Source: Primula veris
Taxonomy: Eukaryota > Streptophyta > Magnoliopsida > Ericales > Primulaceae
Assembly: GCA_963682055.1 (NCBI GenBank)
Contig: OY821745.1
Coordinates: forward strand, 28,455,342 to 28,519,341
Length of the DNA: 64,000 nucleotides
Reading direction: 5' to 3'
This document shows positions 34,199 to 47,546 of the stretch, one piece after another; position 1 is the stretch's first letter; every line of letters starts with the position of its first letter. A program made the translations under genes and the position numbers. The notes beneath the pieces are model-generated. The model was not told where the DNA came from. It saw only the letters and a list, made by a program, of their open reading frames with translations, and did not search any database.

Positions 34199-37100
34199 AT
34201 GAGCTCGGAAGAGGAGATTGAGAAATCTGTCGGCAATGACCCCGACACGCTTCGGGAATCTGAGAAGTAATGAGTTTTTTCCTTTTTTTAAGATAACACG
34301 GCAATGCATTTATTTGCTTAGTTTCTGTCTTGGTTCTTAAGTCGTGTTTTAATGTTATGTTTCCTATTAATGGATCAGGAGTTCAACGATTACTTACTCT
34401 AGGGACTTTCTTATATCGTTTCGTGAGCTAGATATTTGTAAGACGTTGCCGAGTGGATTCGATTCGTCATTGCTAAGGTATCTTTTCGATCTTACATTGT
34501 TTGAGCTGCTCTTTCTTTTGACCGGATAATTGTCTTTTCTTGGTTTTGCTTATTTTAAAACGGGAACATCAATTAGATAGAGTTTACTACACATATTGAG
34601 GAAAAATTCAAGAGGCTAATCATAACATATATTGCGGAATCAATATACTACGAATGGGGAAGAGGGCTCTCGGACGATTTTATTTGGTTTTCCATCGCTA
34701 TGCAGTGTACATGTTTAGTCAAGTCATATCATAAACTGTCAATATATAGATGGATATAGCTAGAAAAATCACTCCCTTTGACTTATTGTAAAATAAGCCT
34801 TTTAAATTGCACTCTCTTCATCCCTAGTAAAAGACCAATATACTTTTGGTTTGTCCCGAACTAACTAATTAGTCTAATTATTTCCCAATGAATTTTGGTT
34901 CAACTATAACATACCTTTTGCGCATGTCATATTTAGGGAAAAAAGTTATTATTGGAATCAAATTGATCAGTGTTTCAATAACGTATCATTCATTTAGGGG
35001 CGAAGAGTGTATCTTTCACTATTTCTTTACAAAAGCAAATATAATTTGAACTTATATCTTCGTCAATTAGTGAATTTGAAGATGGCTACCATGGCACGCA
35101 AGACCGTCAAAGAATTCCTGGTAGTTTCCCTCTACAGAGCCACAGGCGTACTGATTATAGCTCATCACCACCTACTAGAGGAGATTCGAGTAATTATTCT
35201 CGGGGAGGATATGGGAGGTGGGACAGTCGCTCTTCCGTGAGGAGTGAGAGAGATAGTGACTCACAATCAGATAAAGATTCAGGTTCGTTCAAAGGCTCCA
35301 TTCTCCTCTTCGAACTGAATTTTTTTATCAATGCCGCGACTGTATATTTTGTTTTAGGTTTTGATTTTAGATCTCCTTGTTTATGACTCGGAATCGGTAA
35401 TCAAGATCACTTACAGTACTGCCTATGTTTCTTTTATTTTGGCGGTCATCGGATGTAATATTTTGTAGTCTACTTTTGTAGTCATTCAATCAAATGCTTT
35501 ATCTGGATGTTATATTACTACGTATACCCACATTGGGCTTCTTTAATGACTTCGATTTGCTCAGAATAAAATGTAGTGGGAAATGGGAACGAAGGCGATT
35601 TTTAGTTTTTGACTTTCTAAAAATGGACAATCATTTTGGAACTTTCCAAAAAATAATAGCGTCTGACAAAGTGGAACGGCCGGAGTACAATATTTCTATA
35701 ACATAATGAAAAAATGACGCCACCTATTGTTTTCATTTTTCTTTGCTATTCAATATGTTTATTATCGCTTTTGGAGCTTGTAACTGACTTATAGATTGCT
35801 TCCATGAAAGTTAACGGAATTGTAGTTAAGAGTTGTCATGAAAAACACGCTTTTTATTGTAGTCAGGGGCTGAAACTTAGATTTTAGCTCTTATTGTTCA
35901 TAACTAAGATACTTAGCTTTTATTGTAATCAAGTGTTCTCATGACAGACAGACAAACTTCCGAAATATATGACTGGTTTCCAGAATTCAACTTTTGAAGA
36001 AACGCAGTAATTACACATTGTAATGCACAAGACTACCCCTACAAATTCAAAATAGCTGTAATTTACTTTTCTTTCTATCTAACTCTTTCTGGTATGATCT
36101 CAACATAATCTTACAGAATTTCTGTAATCACCATGTTCATAATGCTATGGATATAGATAGGCTAATCACACTCTTTTTTCAAGGATTATATAATTGCTTT
36201 TACTTCGGGGAACATCTTGAAAGTGTATTTCAGTATAAATGGGAGGGCAAAATAGATATATGTACATGTTTTTTTTTTCCTTTTTACAACCAATTTGGGA
36301 AATTATCACTCTTTTGTGACAACGCAATACCTTTTCTGTCATTTTTGTTGGTACCGGAAGAATTTCATTCAGTGGTCCTTCTAACAGGTAATTTAAACTT
36401 TTGTGTAAGTTTCCCTTCTGATAGCTGTCTTTTCCAGATTCTGGGCGTTCTCAGGGGAACCAAACTCGGAAAACTTGGCAAAGTGGTGAACACGATGGTC
36501 TTCTCGGAAGCGGTTCTTTTGCTAGACCACCTGGTTATGCACCACCAGGGTTGTCTGGTCCAAGGGGGAGACCGAATGATCAATATCAGCTCAAGAAGAG
36601 TAACGAGCCGTATCATCCTCCTCGCCCTTACAAGGTCTGTGTTGTGTGTAGTCTCCCTATTTAAGTACCTATCTGAGTATATCAAGTTATTATTTTTTTA
36701 CTTGAGGGGAAATTTAATTGTTGAGGGGGGCAAAGACCGGAAAGACCTACTATGAGAGGGATACTTGAGTAAAGTGTTCCGACCTTCAACAATGCTTACA
36801 TATGTTCAATTTAGCACTGTAACATGTGATTAAGTGTAGCATCTGAGTATTTTGTAAAGCAATCTATACAAAATTGGATGGTCTTTTTTGTCCATCACCC
36901 ATAGGTCTCGTTATTTAGTTACTCCATCCGTTCCCAATTAATTGTCCTCTACGAAATTACGTGCAATTTTGACCGGCTTATAACATGTATCAAAATTGTT
37001 GAAATGAAAATTTTCAAACTTAAATTATATAATTTCATGTTTGAATTATATGATTAACTTTTGAAAATTTTCATTCCGACAATTTTGATACAAGTTATTG

Positions 37101-40100
37101 GCCGATCAAAATTGCACGTAGTTTCATAGTGGACAATTAATTGGGAACGGAGGGAGTATAAAACAGTTAGTTTTTCCAAAATAGCTTCAGTAATTCATTT
37201 AAAATGAGTCTTTTTTTCTAAAATTCTTTTTGTTGATTATTGATGCTTTTCTCTCATGATTATTTCAGTTCCTGTTCCATATAAAATTGCACAAATATCA
37301 CTCATTCAGATTTATGTGTGACTTACATGACCGATTCTATTTCATTTTTTAATAAATAGCAGCCGAACACTTAATTACTCCCACCTTCTGGTTTTAATAG
37401 GAAGTTTGGGGTTCCAACTTTGTAAGCAAAGATGCTACGTACCAAAAAAAACATTGTATATCTAAGAAAATGCCACTCAATGAAGTCAGTTTATGATTTT
37501 GGAAATGTAATTATTACGTATGTTTTTATAACAGATGCTATGCGTTTTTATAACAGATACTATGTACCCAAAAAATAATGTACATCTAAAAAATGCCACT
37601 CAATAAAGTCAATTTATGATTTTTTGTTTTTACATAAGTTTCAATGTGGGGCAATAAAGTAACTTTACTACATAGACATTCAAAATAGGAACCATTTACT
37701 TTTGAAATCTCAAGTCTCTCAGATATAAAATGAAAAGATTTATAAAGTGTTCCATGGAATTTTACGAAGATATATATTAAAATAGTACATAACTTCGCTT
37801 TCTTTTGTTGTTATCCAGGCAGGGCCACTCTCAAGGAGAGAGATGACTGATTCCTTGAACGATGAAACATTTGGTTCCGCAGAGGGTGGGAGCCAAGACC
37901 GAGTGGAAGAGGAGAGAAGGAGAAGAGGTAAGCGTTTCTCTCATTAAATATTTCATTGAAACGTCCAATTATATCCTTTTACTTTTGTTTGTTACTTTTA
38001 GTAGGGTGTAAATGGTCTGGATTGGATGGATTTGAGCCAAAATCCAATCCAATCCGTTGGTTACGGGCTCGGAAAAGAGGATCCGATCCGGACCGTTAAT
38101 TCAAGATCAATCCAAACCAAACTGTATGGTTTGGACGGATTCGGTCCGGTCACGGTCTCGACAGTTTGGACGGTCTTATGGTTCCAAAACAAATTTTCAT
38201 CAGCCTAAATAACAAATAAAAAACTAATCAATAAGAAATAAAAAAAATCGACCACGTGTTTTCAAAAAATTCCAAAAGACAATGTTAGCAACTTAAAAAA
38301 AAAAGTAGAAAAACAAACCAGTTCTCGAAATAAAACATAATATTATCATCGTTAGGATTTGATAATTGATCATGTTGAAGCTGTGACAGGGGAAGAATAA
38401 ACATCTTATAAGAAATGATTTTATATTATGAACATTTATTTTATATAATTTGGTAATGAACGTATATTGTTCCCCTATGTACATCCATTTCATCATTTAA
38501 ATCAAAACCATATCATTAATTTATTTTTATTATAACAATATAAGTAACATAATAAAAGATTATTAACATTATTATTTTATATGATTTATATTATAAATAA
38601 TAAATTAGAAATTATACGTGTTTGACGGGTTAGGCGGTTTGACGGGTTAAACAGTTTAACGGTCTGAAATGGACGGTCCGGATTGAACGGTCTGGATTGG
38701 ATTTGAGATATTGAGTCCGATCCTTTATGAGCGGTTTTGATTTTTTTTGAGTCCGACTGCAATCTGTTTGTTTAAGTTCAACTCCGGACCAATCCAATGA
38801 AAACCATGCCGTGCGGATCGGTTTCACAGTCTTGCTTACACTCCTAACTTTTAGTGTCAATTTCAACTGAAATTTTTGGCATTTATCTTTTATAGAAACA
38901 TTCGAGTTGATGAGGAAGGAACAACACAAGTCACTCCAAGAGAATCAAAACTTAACAGACAAGCTTAAAAAAGACCAATTTTCCGAACTGGTAGGGGAAG
39001 CTGATGTTGAAAACAAAGCTTCTGTGCAAACTTCCGTAGTTAGGCCCCTTGTACCCCCAGGTTTTAAAACCACAGTGACAGAGAAGAACCCTAGCTCTAC
39101 ATCTCTACCTCATTCTCGTGCACTTGAGGTATATCCTAGTAATTTTTTTCTTTGTTTTACGTGATGGAAATTGAACAGGCATACTGTATCTAAGTGGGGT
39201 GTATATCCTATGAGCCATCAGCAAAATTCAGCTTGGTGGTCTGTGTGACATATTTATATTACTTTCCCCTGCTTCACTTGTCTGTCAATTTAGTAACCCT
39301 GCAGGCTGCATTCAATTATTAGATGGAATTTTTTTGCTCGTGCTGTCACGTGACCAGGCCTGCTGTCTGACTTTAAAATTATACTTACTGATACTGCTTT
39401 TAAATGCCAATTTAGTACCCTGCCATTAAATAATTCGAAGGAACAACACTAAATTGACAAATAAGTGCAATCTTTATATAGTATTGAAATAAACTGTTCA
39501 CAGGGCACAAATTACTAACTTAAACTTTGTTGATAGTAGAGGGTACAAAACCTTAGTACACCCTATCCAAGTGACAGCGTTTCTTGCTAATCATCTTATT
39601 ATTCTTTTGTGAAAGAGGGCTTAATTATATATATGTTGTATAGGTGGGAAAACCTGATATCAGTATTTCACATGGTAAAACTATGGCGCACAACGGCATT
39701 TTAGATAATGAAGTGGAGAGACATAAACAGAATTTCTCAACGAATACTGAGATCTTTAATGGGGAACATGGCGCTGACACCAAGCTATACAGGAATTCTA
39801 GTCTTTCCTTAGAATCTGAAACTCAGGGAATTGGCGAAATAAAAAAAATGGCGGGGCATAATCTCATTGATACTTCTTCACAGGCTCAACAGCCATCAAT
39901 ATTAGACAAACTATTTAACAGTGTTATATCAGATAATGTCAGCGGATCTTCAGGCTTAGTAGAGGTATTTTCTGTTACTTAATAGCACTTTTATTAGTAT
40001 TAACATGTAGCTCATAATCTGGCTCTGACTTATTCGTCGGATTAACAATAGAGCTTCTAATCACAATTGGTTTTAATACAAATGGTGATATTATGCCACT

Positions 40101-43099
40101 ATTGTCGCCCGTGCCACTTATTTTTGTAGTTGGCGGTATTTGTGCACATAGTAATTTGTTTTTGCGTGCATTCTCTTTCTGGAAATAGATACTGATACCT
40201 TCTTATTTGTTGCTTTAGAAACAGGACACCAAACAAGATGACCTATGGAACCCACCCATTCAAGCGTCCAAATTTGCTCAATGGTTTTCCGAAGATGGTA
40301 TGTGCCTTGTCTTTTTTGTTTAGTTGTAAAAACGCAATTGAGCACTAAAATTCACTTCACTCTAGTATCGTGCTTTCTAAATTGCTCATCTTTTTTCTCC
40401 TTTTCCAGATAAGAAGGGAACAGAAGACCTCTCACATACTAGGCCAAATGATTTATTTTCACTATTTGGCGGTAATGAAAAGGGTGGATCTCAAGTCTTT
40501 AATGCGAAACCCGAAAGTACAGATGGGCACTTTATATCTGGCATCATACCTTCTACTGTAGAATTCCCAAAAAATTTATATAAGCCCAGTAAAGTAGAGA
40601 CGTCCCTTCCAGTTCTCACCTGTGAAGACCTTGAGCAGACAATCTTATCAGGGTATACTGAAAATAATTCAACTTCTGAAAAAAATATTCAAGGACAAAA
40701 CATTTTTAATCTAGAGGAACCTAAAGCGGAAACCGACAGTGGGGCATCACAACACCTTTTGTCGTTGTTAAAGGGTCCGGTTTTAAATGATATGATTTTG
40801 ACACCTAATTCAGAGACTGGATTTTCAGAGAAAAAAGTTGAAAAAGTTTCCGAATCTGGAAATTCTTTAACCCTCGAAACATTATTTGGGTCAGCTTTCA
40901 TGAAAGAACTGAAATCTGCCGAGGCACCAGTTTCTGCCCTTGGCTCTTCGGTTAAGAGTAATATTAATGAACAAAGTGGTAATTTGGCAAGCTGGTTTGG
41001 GAATAGTGATACTCAAATTGGATCGGATTCATCAAAACAACGAAGTGATTTATCATCTAAACGTGGTGGATCTGATGGGGGAATTGATATTCATTTACCT
41101 GAAGAGGAGAACCTAATTGGAATAAATGATCCTGTGTTTAACCCTTTTGGGAATTTGATTAATAGAGAATCACAATCCTCTAATAAATCATTTGACATGT
41201 CTGATAAGCTCGCCGGCCTTAATACAGGTTTCAACGACGAAAGAACTTCAATGCGTGGTCCTTATGGGCCAATTGACCGTGAGATTCCATTTTCATCTTC
41301 TCCTGGATTCAATCCTGGCCCTCAGATGCGCACAAGGCCACCTTTTCATCCATTGGATACATATCCTACTCATGCTAACCCACTGATGAACTTCAATGCT
41401 CAAGAGGGTATGACTCAGCATGGTGGGCCTATGAATCATATGATGCGCCCTCCTTTTCGCCACCCAAGTGGGGGGCAAGCAGGATACGATGTTCCTCATC
41501 ATATGCTACAGAAAATGCATATGCAAAGGCCACTATCGAATAATAATAGTTTTCCTCGCAATTTACAAGAATTTGATAGGGATGGTCCAGTGCCACTTCA
41601 TCTTCGGACTCGTGGAGGTGGTTCAATACCAGAACATAGCCATATGCCAGGTTTTCCTTTTGAGCTGCAACAAGCAAACTATGGTGGCCCTGGAGTGCCA
41701 ATGCAAGGTAAAGTTTCTAGTACAAATTATATCGAGTTCAAATTTAGATATAGAATGTCCCTAAGAGCTTAATCCATTTTCCATCTTGTTCTGTGAACAA
41801 AAAGACGAAATTAATCCAACCGCTTCTCTGATCCCTTGCGTTCTTTTGGTCTCTGTAAGCGTTGTTTGAGGTTGGAAATCACGGCTTTTAGATATTTTAC
41901 TTGGTTTTTGTGGAAAATAAATAAAATAGCAAGATTATGTTGAAGCTATGGCCTAAAGGTTGACTACTGTTTTGTACACTAACGTATCATCTGAGTTGAG
42001 TTTTGTAAACCAACATAAAAACATAGTAATGAGTACACTAAAGTTACATTTATGAGCGAATCAACAAATGAAAATTTTATTACAGGTTCGGGTTCTTATA
42101 AGCTACAAACCCAATATGTTAAGTCTTCTCATTGTAGTGTTGTATATAATTCATTAATTCGTAATCTATTCTATCATGTTTCTGTTTCAGTCCCCATTCC
42201 ATAATATCTTTCCTTTTGTAGTTAGGGCCGTTCCGGCGCCTTTCTACACCTAATCCGTACATTTTTTTGGGCGCTTTTTTAAGTTTGTCTGAAAAAATTG
42301 ATAATTTGCGTAAAAAAAAAATCACAGAAAAATTATAAAATTCGAACCATATCCTTGTTAAACAAAATATTGAATTTTACATTATACATAATTACCATCA
42401 AATGACATGGGTTCGTCTTGGATTGTATTAGGAAAAAATTGACTTGGTTCTGAAAGAAAAAACAAGTTTTTTTCGTAGGGACTGGCGCCTAATCAAGCTG
42501 GCTTGTTTGGCTTGCATAAGAACCGGCCTTGATTGCAGTGTACCAAAGTAGAAAATTTTGTTTAGTTTGGGGTACTAGACTACTAGTTGGAAAAATTCTT
42601 AGGTTAGGGCACAAAATCAAAGTACACGTGATAGGTTGGTGTATAAAGTATAAAACTTCAATTCACACTGCTTTTAATGTACATTACAAAAGGAATGCAA
42701 AGCTAGAAAAGTTTAGAGCACGCATCTAATGTTGTATCTTGAAGTATTGCCATGGCTGGTTTTGAGGGTAGGCCTAGTAGGCCCAGGCTTACAGGCCCCA
42801 ATCCCGGAAGAGCCTTGTTTTATAGATGATTTGTATTTTGTTCATACCTACACAATTAGCTCTATATGTTTGATCACTATTATCAACTTCCTGTTTGTTA
42901 ACAACTGAAGTTCCTCTCTTTTACAGCTCCTGTTGAGGTTAGAGGCAATCATCCAGAGGCATTTCAAAGGCTTCTTGAGATGGAACTCCGTGCAAATAAT
43001 TCCTCAAAGCAGCGTGTTATCCATCCTTTTGATTCATTTGCCAACAACCAGGGTGGTCTTCATGGGCATGACATAGACAGTAGCTTTCGATACAGATGA
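34199..43099 (+). CDS. CBE1: CBE1-like eIF4E-binding protein (plant 4E-T-like)
   Basis: Ten exons give 929 residues: 34199-34266, 34379-34477, 35071-35282, 36438-36634, 37819-37927, 38896-39128, 39644-39964, 40219-40297, 40409-41707 and 42927-43099. All joins keep frame with GT-AG borders. Residues 27-42 read ITYSRDFLISFRELDI, which holds a canonical eIF4E-binding motif YxxxxL-phi (Y29, L34, I35). Other family blocks: LPSGFDSSLL, QRIPGSFPLQSHRRTDYSSS, NEPYHPPRPYK, RPLVPPGF, SILDKLFNSV, KFAQWFSEDD, LTCEDLEQTILS, QHLLSLL and NHPEAFQRLLEMELR. Arabidopsis CBE1 binds eIF4E at the mRNA cap complex and affects cell-cycle transcripts. The protein is largely disordered and Ser/Asn/Pro-rich. Family call from memory of plant orthologues; the exon chain is firm. 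Confidence 0.87.
36922..37156. mobile_element. Stowaway-like MITE in CBE1-like intron 4
   Basis: Ends CTCCATCCGTTCCCAATTAA and TTAATTGGGAACGGAGGGAG are near-perfect inverted repeats with TA on both sides. 235 bp. The inverted similarity extends inward (ACGAAATTACGTGCAATTTT and its complement), so the RNA can fold into one long hairpin. Confidence 0.92.
38003..38850. mobile_element. Non-autonomous TIR element, hAT-like, in CBE1-like intron 5
   Basis: It starts TAGGGTGTAAATGG and ends near CTTGCTTACACTCCTAA, imperfect inverted ends. Both flanks are rich in TCCGGACCGT / CGGTCTGGATTGGAT motifs pointing inwards, with an AT-rich middle. No transposase. Such GGGTGTAA-ended elements are common in plant introns; the superfamily is inferred and no target duplication was confirmed. 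Confidence 0.6.
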
Positions 43100-43989
43100 T
43101 AGACTACTCTTTCTTTTAGCGAGGGTGTGATATATTTGAACGAAGAATGTAAGTGCGGTACCCCTGTGACTATGTTTTTAATGGGGCTTGTGTTTCTTCT
43201 TCTTTGGGATTTTCTTTGTTTTTAAAGACCATGAGAAAAAGTCTCACCAAAAAAAAGACCATGAGAAAAAGGGATTGTAATGTGAAATGTTTTTATATAT
43301 ACTCAATTCAGCCTTTTTTTCAGCTACAGCCAATTTCTCTCTTTTTTGTACTGGTAGATGATTGGCATCCAAATGCTTAGTGATAGCTGGTGTTTTCCTG
43401 CTGGAAAATCATATAATCCGTTTTGGAGCTAGCTTCTAGGGAAATATGCATGCATTCCTTATATGTTTCAAGAGATTTCCAATTATTCAGTGCTGACATC
43501 GCAGTCATCCTTGATAAATTTCGTGTAAAAGGAATCTCTAGTCACCATTCTATGAGTGACATTTCTTGCTGAATTATGTGCAAGTAGAACTTTTGCAATA
43601 GTCTGAGCCAAGCAGCAAAAAAAACTTAAAAATAACACCACTTTGGAACTCGAAACTTCACGCAAAGCATCTATACAGTAATACATAGTACAATTTAGAC
43701 ATACACGTGAAGAAGTCACAAGTGTTCAACACAAAATATAGGCCATTCACTTTTTGGTACTATGCTTTTCTACTAGTAACCAGAAAGTTTTTCAATATTT
43801 AGAAAACATCGAAACTTGTATCCAATGAAGAGCCTAAAAACTCTGAAACTGTTTCTCTGTCAAAATGTATATACATGCATGTCTAGTTCGACTATATACA
43901 TCATAACATCGAAAGCTTTCGTTATTTTCTAAGCACTATTGAACAAGTTAAGTGGCTGAATCGTCAATGAAAACAAAATCTCGTATCTA
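43100..43989. other. Convergent 3' region between CBE1-like and REVEILLE-type genes
   Basis: 890 bp holding both 3' UTRs. A short direct repeat GACCATGAGAAAAAG occurs at 43228 and 43257. No gene of its own. Confidence 0.6.
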
Positions 43990-44133
43990 CTAGACCATAG
44001 GGATATCATTTTGTTGCTTGGTGGCGTGATGAAATCCACAAGGCTTCAAATTCTCTGCAACGTCATAGGAAGAAAGTATCGCTTTCTGCAGCAAAAGAAG
44101 GGAAAAAAGAAATTGAACGATAATTAGAACATG

Positions 44134-44201
<68 letters not shown>

Positions 44202-47200
44202 TTCCCATTTACACCAACACATTATTTGGCTTGTATGTATGATAGTCTAATAGATGATAAAGTGAAATAGCATTGAGAAACTGCATAAGGGATTGTTGCT
44301 ATTGCTTTTAGGCTCAACATTTTAGGTTGTACTGCATGTTCTCGGCCAATTTACATGTTGATGTTTTGATGTTTTAACATGAAAAATAAATAACCTGAAT
44401 TACCCATCTTATTCTCAAATATGCCAATATGCTAATTTTTTGCTTAAGGTCAGTAATTATTCAAGCCTTAACGGCTCGCACAAATTGTAATCTTCCTCCT
44501 ATTTCACTCAAGTTGCCTTCTGCTTTGGTCGACTTGTGAATGTAAAACTCGGGCACTATATTGCTTGCAAGTAATTTGTTAGGTGAATGTCAATTTGAAG
44601 TTGGACATTTTTTTTCCAGAAACGTCCAAGTTATACATTTCTCATACTCAAAACCACCCAAGTTACCTTCTTAGACTTACACTTCAACAAGCATGTGCTC
44701 TTTGTTAAAATACCAACACTACTCATCACAAAAATAACGAGATAAGCACAAGGTGGCATGCTTTTTTATCAACTTCAAAAGTATGTTTCTTTACTCTAAA
44801 AAGAAGCCTTGGAAGAAGAGTGGACAATAACGAAACCGGCATGTCTATGTCTAGTAATGAGTGGCCAATAAGGCAACCTAGCATATTCATATGTAATTTG
44901 TCAAGTGAATACGTATGAAGAAACATGAAGAGGAAAAAGAATTCAAGAAAGAGTTCTCACATGGCTCTTGAACTCGGGGTTCATCAGATTTGCAGTGAGG
45001 TTCTTTATTAAGAACAGTACCTGCACAAAGTCGTATAGAATCCCATAAGACGACAATTTATCAAATCAATTAAAACATGTAACAATATACAATCAACTCA
45101 AGAGGACATTTTCCCAACTACACCCTTGTAGTAAATCAAATATATACCATCGACATGAAGACTGAGCTTACCGTCTCAACATTTATTGGGTCCATACTCT
45201 TTAATTTTTGCAAGTGACCATTTGCACTAGGATCGAAAATGCTGCCAATGAAACGGTATACTTGGCCAAAATCTGGCAACGCTGATGAGACAAAAAAATA
45301 TGATATTAGTGGCCAAGAGAAAATTGAGGAGATGTACAACAATGACCAACATATCCTATGAGACCTTCATTAAAAAGACACAATATAACAAAGCACGTTC
45401 TTAATATGTCACTTAAGATGCCATATAATTCAGATTTGGGTTTTGGACAGAAATGAAGTAGGATTTTATCCGATTTGGAAAATCTCTCTCTGATAACTGA
45501 ACACCATCATACGTGCGATGATTTTCTTGTCATTAAAGAAAAGCACGTTACCTCTTTCGGTCGCTGGGATTTTTACACTTTGGTCATTAATTTCAATAAA
45601 AGGACACCCAGTTAGGTTGCTTCCAATGCTGCTACAATTCTGAGTCAAGACCGGCCAATCTTTACCCACTTCATCTGTGGAAAACAAATAACATATTCGA
45701 GTTGAAAAAACATGCTTAGGTAGCAAGAGGACACCGATAAATTAAAAGAGATGAAGGCAAACATATCTCCTTTTGTGTATAATTTGTGACAATTTCTCAT
45801 CCATTAATTTAAAATTGAAGAACCATGAAAGTGCCACACCAAAATTACATCAGTGTCATTGCTGCCTCGTTATGTTTATAGACAATTTACGCATTCCGGT
45901 CAATTCTCACGACATGACAACAGTAATGCTAGACAGACAAATAAAACGCAAATCAGTACGGATGAGTTATGTTCGCCTTCTATTGATCATTAGTTTAAAA
46001 TAAAAGAACTTTTTTGAAACATTAATTTAGACAAAATTATCTTACAAAGTGGTCCAGGCAGCGATAATGAATCTTGCACGCAGGCATATCCAGGATCAAG
46101 CCCATCTCCTGATGTCCGAAATGAGTGCAAGTGAGGCCCCAATTTAGCTGCCATTTATACAGTCATATAAGCGAATGAGTTCCATTTGAAAAAATTGTAT
46201 ATTAAGTATTAACATAATTGATTATACAGAAGAAAACGGAATATATACCAGTTTTAGAGGCCCTCTGAGGATAAGGATGGGCTGCTTTTCTCTTGGGCCG
46301 AGGAGGAGGTACATGTTGGCCTGTCCCGTTCTTTTGAACTTTCAAAAAGTACTTCTGAGCATGGCTACGAATCTGCGAAAAACAATTCCTGTGAATCTAG
46401 CGTGGGAATGTGAATAATAATACAACAACAAAACTTCCCGTAGTCCACTTGCAGGCTGCGCCACGATGTGTATAGCTATTTGAAAAGATAAACATTTTCG
46501 ACCATCAAATCTCTAATCAAATAGTTAACTAAAGTCACAAAGTTAATAATACTACGTCAACTAATTTATCTGATGAATACGTTATTCTACATGTTGCAAA
46601 ATGTTTGCCTAGAACTTCTTTGAGCTAAATGCATTACTCAGCCCCAAGAAACAATTAATTTTAAAAAATCCATCATTATCTGGTTATAAACTTATAGTAA
46701 TATTTATCCAGATAACAGCTATTTTTCTTTTTGATAATCAATGTTACCTGAACAACTGTTTTTGAACCCACAAAAGCTTCGATCTTTTTCCAGTCACGAT
46801 CAAATCTGAAATTCACAATTCCAAAAATAAAATAAAAATCAAGTCTTTCAATTGGTTTTTTTTTTTTTTTTTTGTACAATATTTGGTTGAACAATTAGAA
46901 GAAGCTAAGCTATAAACATAAAGCGGAAATAAATAACCCATGCTAGCTAATTAATTACTTAAATGCTTCAGTCTAACTAGTAACAACCTTGGGTCTTTCA
47001 TTAGAACTTTCAACATATGTCTCAACTCTTAAGCATGTACTAATATGTTTAGAGGTTTTTTGCCCTTATTTTTACAAGCAAACAGGGTGAATGAACACAA
47101 GCTGATTCGTCCAGTTTCATAATTTAGCTTATTCTAGTCAAATAGTGGGAAAAAAACGAGTTTAAAAGCCAAAAAAGATTTCATCCTGCTTACAACTTTT

Positions 47201-47546
47201 AATCTTTTGAGTTAAGAAGAAGAAAAATCTCAGCCTGACAAAACAATGCAGTTCTGTAAGCAAAAAAAGAAAAGAAAAAAAATAATATATGCACAGATTA
47301 ATTGCTAGTACAATGAAACAGTCCCATAATGTATTATTGAAAGAGAGGTGCATACAACAGAAGGGCTTCAAGAAACTTGTCATGCTCTTCACTGGTCCAA
47401 CTCTCTCTCGACTTAGTCATCGTATACACCTTTCGAACCTTTGAAAAACCTGGCTTCGAATCGGTTACTGTGTTGCTTGATGGAGTAGAAGATGAAAGAG
47501 AACTAGAAGGTGTCATTTGGTTAGTATTCAAAGACATCATTTCCAT
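43990..47546 (-). CDS. REVEILLE8/6-type MYB transcription factor (LHY/CCA1-like)
   Basis: Eight exons give 287 residues: 47356-47546, 46748-46805, 46249-46372, 46046-46147, 45552-45674, 45172-45281, 44961-45020 and 43990-44085. The ATG at 47546 is chosen; in-frame ATGs follow at codons 3 and 4. Residues 46-94 form one MYB repeat: [37 protein letters not shown], and the hallmark SHAQKYF at 86-92. A proline-rich [14 protein letters not shown] block follows. Near the C-terminus, [16 protein letters not shown] and MDPINVET match the LCL domain of the RVE4/6/8 group. These factors activate evening-element genes of the circadian clock in the nucleus. At 287 residues it is short in the central region compared with RVE8. 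RVE6 versus RVE8 cannot be settled here. Confidence 0.9.
44136..44199. repeat. TA microsatellite, about 32 units, in the last intron of the REVEILLE-type gene
   Basis: An uninterrupted TA run of 64 bases about 50 bases upstream (in transcript sense) of the last exon acceptor at 44085. In the RNA it is a UA run close to the branch-point zone. Confidence 0.92.

Noticed and set aside
35007..35240. Plus-strand open frame starting upstream of CBE1-like exon 3
   Set aside because: Shifted frame of exon 3; the acceptor at 35070 gives the conserved QRIPGSF frame instead.
36147..36755. Plus-strand open frame of 202 codons over CBE1-like exon 4
   Set aside because: Wrong frame; the spliced frame of exon 4 (NEPYHPPRPYK) matches the family and joins exons 3 and 5.
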